Source: Flavipsychrobacter sp.
GTDB lineage: Bacteria; Bacteroidota; Bacteroidia; Chitinophagales; Chitinophagaceae
Length of the DNA: 20,066 nt
NCBI GenBank assembly: GCA_021156265.1
Contig: JAJNBR010000018.1
Span: forward strand, 1 to 20,066
Reading direction: 5' to 3'
The position numbers and the translations under genes were made by a program. Of the stretch, positions 15,991 to 20,066 are shown in pieces. The notes beneath the pieces are model-generated. The model did no database searches. It saw nothing but the letters and a program-made list of their open reading frames with translations, and was not told where the DNA came from. The first letter of the stretch is position 1. Each line of letters opens with the position of its first letter.

Positions 15991-18345
15991 ATGTGGCATC
16001 GCATAGCAGCGTTCGTAATTAAATTTCGTGTTACCCTGCTGGTATTATTACTGGCACTTACTTCTGTAATGGGCTACTACGCCAGCAAGGTAGAACTCAG
16101 CTATGAGTTCACCAACGCTATTCCTACAGATAATCCCAAATATATAGATTACCAGGCTTTCCGTAAGCAGTTTGGCGAGGATGGTAACCTGATGGTCATC
16201 GGTGTACAGACGAACGACTTTTTTAATAAAGAATTCTTCACCGATTATGCCAGGCTGGTTGCAGACCTTGAAAAAATTGGAGCCGTTGAAAATGTGCTCA
16301 GCATTCCGGGAGCCATCACGCTGGTCAAAGACACAGTAACCGGTCAGCTCAAACCGGAGAAGATCGTGACACCGCAGACTATTAATAATATAGACAGCAT
16401 CCGAAGGACATTCTATAACCTTCCTTTTTATCGTGGATTTCTCTACAACCCCGAAACAGGTGCATACCTGATGGCGTTGCGTATTGATAAGAAAATACTA
16501 AACTCCAAGAGCCGTACGATCGTTGTCAAAGACATTGTTGCTATAAGCGATCAGTTTGGTCAAAAGCACCAGATCGAGATGCATTACTCCGGTCTACCGC
16601 TCATCCGAACTATGATGGCCGCTCAGGTTCAGGAGGAGATGAAAATGTTCCTGATCATGTCGTTTGTATTGACGGCGGTGATCCTGGCTCTATTCTTCCG
16701 GTCGTTTATGGCAGTTCTGGCATCTATGATAGTGGTGGCGGTGGGTGTGATCTGGTCTGTGGGTACGATCGCCCTGCTCGACTATAAGATCACGTTGCTG
16801 ACGGCGTTAATTCCGCCACTAATAGTGGTGATCGGCATTCCCAACTGTGTGTATTTCCTGAATAAATACCATTCGGAGTACAACCAGCATCAGAATAAAA
16901 TGAAGGCACTCATGCGTATGGTGGACAGGATGGGTATCGTCACCTTGTTTACTAACCTGACTGCCGCTATCGGATTTGGGGTGTTCTTTTTTACGAAAAG
17001 CCAGTTACTGAAGGAGTTTGGCCTGGTGGCAGGACTTAACATCATGGCGATATTTTTTATCTCGCTTGTATTTATCCCGGCACTGTTCAGCTTTCTGCCA
17101 CCGCCTGCCGGTAAGCATACCAGCTACCTGGAGAGTAAGTGGATGAACAACCTGCTGACTACGCTGACCAACTGGGTCTTTGGCCACCGTGTTTGGATCT
17201 ATGGGTTTACCATCGTTATCTGCATATTTTCTGTTATTGGCATTACGCGTCTGCATACGGTCGGACACATAGTGGATGACCTTCCTAAAGATGCTAAGGT
17301 GTACCAGGACCTGAAGTTTTTTGAGAAGAACTTTAGGGGGGTGATGCCGCTGGAGATAGTGATAGATACCAAAAAGAAGAATGGAGCAGTGTCGCTACCT
17401 GTGCTGCAAAAAGTGGATGAGTTGAATGTCTACCTGCAACAATTCCCGGAAATTGGTCATTCCCTTTCGATTGTAGAAGGAATCAAGTTTGCCCGACAGG
17501 CGTTTTACGACGGCGATAGTAGTAGCTATGCCGTGCCTAATATGTTCGATGGCGCTTTTATCCAGCCGTATCTCCGTTCAAAGGGTGATAAGAACAGCAC
17601 GTTCAACAAGCTGCTGAACGCCTTTATGGATAGTACTAAACAAAAAACAAGGCTAAGCATCAGTATGGCCGATGTCGGTTCAAAACGCCTGCCTCAGCTT
17701 CTGGACAGTATCCGCCCTAAAACTTACGAACTGTTCGACAGCAGCAAATACAATGTGAGCTTTACCGGTACGAGTATCGTGTTCCTGGAAGGCAGCCGGT
17801 TTATCATCAACAGCTTAAGAGATAGCCTGATACTTGCGTTCCTGATGATATTTGGCTGTATGATACTGCTGTTCAGATCGTGGAGAATACTTCTTATCTC
17901 GGTCGTGATCAATATTGTGCCTCTCCTTATTACTGCCGGTATCATGGGTTGGGTGGGAATTCCCATTAAGCCTTCCACCGTCCTGGTATTTAGCGTAGCG
18001 CTGGGAATTACTATTGATGTTACCATTCGTTTCCTGGTGAATTTTAAACAGGAACTCATCCGCCATGACGATGATATTGCCGTTACTGTGAGAAAAACAA
18101 TTCACGATACTGGCTTGAGTATAATATATACTTCGTTGATACTTATAGCAGGATTTGGTGTTTTTGCCTTGTCTGACTTTGATGGTACCAAATCGCTGGG
18201 CTACTTGACGTCGCTCACATTGCTATTGGCTATGGTAGCAAATCTTACCTTGCAACCCGCATTTTTGTTGTGGATGGATAAGGTGCTCCGGAAAAACAAA
18301 GGTCCGGAGTGGCTTATAGAAGAAGATGATAAAGAACCTGTATGA
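15991..18345 (+). CDS. MMPL/RND-family transporter
   Basis: A 784-residue inner-membrane protein with the RND two-fold plan. Helices lie near 14-30, 217-236, 240-262, 268-290, 317-335, 345-370, 399-417, 612-628, 632-653, 662-685, 710-728 and 737-759, with large extracytoplasmic loops at about 31-216 and 418-611. The second half has GITID675VTIRF, the usual place for a proton-relay Asp; the matching first-half segment reads GIPN285CVYF, so the acid is missing there. Such proteins resemble HpnN-like/MMPL lipid exporters. No periplasmic adaptor or outer-membrane channel gene is nearby, which argues against a classical tripartite drug pump. The substrate is probably a lipid, by inference only. 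Confidence 0.88.
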   Translation: MWHRIAAFVIKFRVTLLVLLLALTSVMGYYASKVELSYEFTNAIPTDNPKYIDYQAFRKQFGEDGNLMVIGVQTNDFFNKEFFTDYARLVADLEKIGAVENVLSIPGAITLVKDTVTGQLKPEKIVTPQTINNIDSIRRTFYNLPFYRGFLYNPETGAYLMALRIDKKILNSKSRTIVVKDIVAISDQFGQKHQIEMHYSGLPLIRTMMAAQVQEEMKMFLIMSFVLTAVILALFFRSFMAVLASMIVVAVGVIWSVGTIALLDYKITLLTALIPPLIVVIGIPNCVYFLNKYHSEYNQHQNKMKALMRMVDRMGIVTLFTNLTAAIGFGVFFFTKSQLLKEFGLVAGLNIMAIFFISLVFIPALFSFLPPPAGKHTSYLESKWMNNLLTTLTNWVFGHRVWIYGFTIVICIFSVIGITRLHTVGHIVDDLPKDAKVYQDLKFFEKNFRGVMPLEIVIDTKKKNGAVSLPVLQKVDELNVYLQQFPEIGHSLSIVEGIKFARQAFYDGDSSSYAVPNMFDGAFIQPYLRSKGDKNSTFNKLLNAFMDSTKQKTRLSISMADVGSKRLPQLLDSIRPKTYELFDSSKYNVSFTGTSIVFLEGSRFIINSLRDSLILAFLMIFGCMILLFRSWRILLISVVINIVPLLITAGIMGWVGIPIKPSTVLVFSVALGITIDVTIRFLVNFKQELIRHDDDIAVTVRKTIHDTGLSIIYTSLILIAGFGVFALSDFDGTKSLGYLTSLTLLLAMVANLTLQPAFLLWMDKVLRKNKGPEWLIEEDDKEPV

Positions 18346-18362
18346 TATTTAGGTTCAGGCAT

Positions 18363-18370
18363 TAATTTTG
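18363..18370 (+). promoter_or_regulatory. TAnnTTTG -7 box for the hydroxylase gene
   Basis: TAATTTTG matches the -7 consensus and lies 25 bases before the ATG at 18396, in the 50-base gap after the transporter stop. No -33 match is visible, and read-through from the transporter gene remains possible. Confidence 0.45.
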
Positions 18371-18395
18371 TATTGTCATCTTAGCACATTCACTT

Positions 18396-19007
18396 ATGGA
18401 ATTCGATAAGATCAAAAATAAGGGACAGGCACGACTGTTTAAAAGCGATTACATGGAGATGATGACCAAGACTCATCCACTGGTCATTTATAGTATGTAT
18501 TTCCCTGTTATCGTATTTATGCTTTATTACGGAGCTGTTTATAAAAGTGTCGGCGCGGGAACCGAAGCGCTTCTTTTTATTGGGGGCGCATTATTCTGGA
18601 GTTTGTTTGAATACCTGATGCACCGCCACCTCTTTCACATGATCGTTGAAAGCCCGCGTGCAAAAAAGTTTGTGTACACGATGCACGGCGTGCACCATGA
18701 GTTTCCCCGCGACAAAGAGCGCCTATTTATGCCGCCTGTGCCCAGCATGGTCATCGCTGCTATCATCTTTTACCTGATGCATCTCGCTATGGGCTGGTGG
18801 GCTCTGGCTTTCTTCCCCGGTTTCCTGTTCGGTTACCTGATGTACGGCTCTATGCATTTCGCTATTCATGCGTTTGCACCGCCTAAGCCCCTGAAAGCCT
18901 TATGGCGTAATCACCACCTGCACCACTACAAAGCGCCGGATAAAGGCTTTGGGGTGAGTTCGGTATTGTGGGATGTGATATTCCGCACGGTGCCAAAGCA
19001 GGACTAA
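18396..19007 (+). CDS. Fatty acid hydroxylase superfamily protein (FA2H-like)
   Basis: A 203-residue membrane di-iron enzyme. Helices lie near 28-48, 57-75, 117-132 and 135-158. The histidine clusters are complete: H76-R-H78-x2-H81, H97-x2-H100-H101, H154-x3-H158 and H173-H174-x-H176-H177. This pattern and spacing are those of the Scs7/FA2H branch, which hydroxylates the 2-position of sphingolipid acyl chains, rather than of carotenoid or sterol enzymes. Many Bacteroidota make sphingolipids and hydroxylated acyl chains, so a lipid 2-hydroxylase is a reasonable guess. It follows the putative lipid transporter by 50 bases, which may hint at a common lipid role. Family certain, substrate inferred. 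Confidence 0.85.
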   Translation: MEFDKIKNKGQARLFKSDYMEMMTKTHPLVIYSMYFPVIVFMLYYGAVYKSVGAGTEALLFIGGALFWSLFEYLMHRHLFHMIVESPRAKKFVYTMHGVHHEFPRDKERLFMPPVPSMVIAAIIFYLMHLAMGWWALAFFPGFLFGYLMYGSMHFAIHAFAPPKPLKALWRNHHLHHYKAPDKGFGVSSVLWDVIFRTVPKQD

Positions 19008-19014
19008 ATTCCCT

Positions 19015-20036
19015 TTAGAGGTTCCCGAACACGCCGAAAAACAGCATTAGGCTGTATTTGCGAGCAAATTCTTTCTTCCGCGCATAGTGTTGAATGCTCG
19101 CCATGCCTATTTCCCGGCGGCATCTGTCAACAAATGGGGTATCTGCTGAATAGTAGGTAGATTCCAGGTAAAAATTGAATTGCTCGGTCTTTGCCGCAGG
19201 CGGACAAGAGATCGAAAAATCAAAAAAGTTATAGGATTTCAGGTATCGTGCGTATTGCTCCTTGTATTTGGCTACGAACGCCTTTCTTCGCAAATAAGCA
19301 TAGGACCATTCGTATATTAATGCATATTCCGCCGGTTGTAGCTCACCATTGCGCACAGCCTCCAACAATTCTTTCTTCATCAACTGTAGGCCACAATAAT
19401 GGTGAAAGTAAATTACCGCAGGTATTGACGAGAGCATATTTGCGTGAATGTGTTTAGCGCCATTATAAAGCGCCTGGTCAGCAAGGCCGATTTGATGCTC
19501 ACCTGGGTATCCGGAGTGTTTTACCAGCGAATCCATGAATTGTATGTTCCTGTCTAAAACGCTGGTTTGAGCGGGTTTACTTAATCTCTTAGCTGAATTA
19601 TCCCACTTTACACGTCTTACAATTTCTCGCCGTAGCTGGGTGTCAAGTGTAGCAAGATATTTAGGACGGCATTTATCATACAACGTTTTTGTTTTGTTAC
19701 CATACTGATACTGGTCCAAAAGCATATTTTTTAACTGGGGTACTGCATTTACAACCGTCCAGGTGATTCCCCGTTCAAAGCTTTTTGGAAAAAGTACGAG
19801 GCGTTTGCCGTGTCGTTTCTCAGGCACGCGATCTGTAACGCCGTAAAACAATCCTTGGCAAAGGGCTGTGGATATACGGTGAAGATGTCCTTATATTTTT
19901 TCAGGCTGCCTACAAAGTCGTTTTTAAGGAACAGCTCTTCAGCTTTGATGATTTCCCTGTGATAGTCTATGTAGTTTTTCTGCGCATACGCGGCGGTCGA
20001 AACAAAAGCCAGTAAAGCCAGGAGTTGCCTTAACAT
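19015..20036 (-). pseudogene. Exported protein of unknown function, interrupted by one frameshift
   Basis: Two overlapping minus-strand frames appear to be one gene. The 5' part starts at ATG 20036 and gives MLRQLLALLAFVSTAAYA|Q, a clear signal peptide, then a helical stretch resembling a TPR-like repeat (about 27-85, ending SYFFQK). It then reads out of frame and stops at 19749. The other frame continues sensibly from about 19782 with SFERGITWTVV to a TAA at 19015. The join restores about 340 residues. One missing base, either A in the five-A run (19782-19786) or T in the three-T run (19777-19779), would explain it. The C-terminal part is rich in Tyr, Lys and Arg; no catalytic motif is recognised. 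It could be a mutation, an assembly error or, less likely, programmed -1 slippage. I do not recognise the family. Confidence 0.75.
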
Positions 20037-20066
20037 GTGCTGTATTTATGCCAGATAAAATACACA

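Noticed and set aside
19776..19790. Programmed -1 frameshifting at CAAAAAG
   Set aside because: In the upstream frame the codons are CAA AAA GCT, so only single-site Lys tRNA slippage is possible and no strong stimulatory hairpin is evident. A simple indel is the more economical reading.
1..20066. CRISPR array, tRNA/rRNA gene, insertion sequence, integrase or defence island
   Set aside because: No direct repeat arrays, RNA gene signatures, transposase or nuclease-helicase genes were seen. Genes are tightly packed and of housekeeping or envelope type.

Overview
The window reads as an ordinary chromosomal segment of a Bacteroidota bacterium, most likely of the Chitinophagaceae type. The evidence is the gene families (an aerotolerance BatA-type protein with the motif LFNLRRYK, a very large orphan sensor kinase, an exported thioredoxin-fold protein, a bacterial FA2H-like hydroxylase) and repeated TAnnTTTG promoter boxes just upstream of starts, the known Bacteroidota -7 element. 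The family assignment is inference. Coding density is very high: no gene-free stretch exceeds about 115 bases, and I see no tRNA, rRNA, CRISPR array, insertion sequence or phage gene.

Layout. 1-4312 is a leftward block: an incomplete BatA/VWA membrane protein running off the left edge, a GH3 (NagZ-like) lipoprotein, and an ArnT/PMT-type membrane glycosyltransferase. A divergent junction with an 18-base perfect palindrome leads to rightward msrB and nth (4428-5662), separated by a hairpin that ends just before the nth start codon. A leftward exported thioredoxin-like gene (5659-6243) shares its stop palindrome with nth. Then comes a rightward operon: ubiX, mazG and a 1235-residue, roughly 12-helix histidine kinase (6325-11380). 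It abuts a leftward pair, dipeptide epimerase then murB (13450-11381), stop codon to stop codon. From 13493 the genes run rightward again: a second ArnT-like glycosyltransferase, a nitrilase-family amidase, an MMPL/RND transporter, and a fatty acid hydroxylase ending at 19007. The right end holds a leftward exported protein of unknown function whose frame is broken once near 19777-19790.

How the genes may work together. Three genes bear on peptidoglycan: the GH3 lipoprotein (NagZ-type catalytic residues), the L-Ala-D/L-Glu-type epimerase, and MurB. The epimerase and murB form a tight pair that could link muropeptide salvage to precursor synthesis. MsrB and the CGWC thioredoxin-like protein both carry export signals and lie close together, so they may belong to one envelope redox-repair route. 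MazG, Nth and MsrB are damage-control housekeeping. UbiX makes the prenylated flavin for a UbiD-type decarboxylase encoded elsewhere.

I did not find a convincing undescribed system. The points most worth a second look are the frameshifted 340-codon gene at the right end, the hairpin pressed against the nth start, the large orphan sensor kinase, the near-leaderless GTG start of the BatA-like gene, the palindrome at 4327-4344, and the face-to-face promoter boxes in the epimerase/glycosyltransferase gap.
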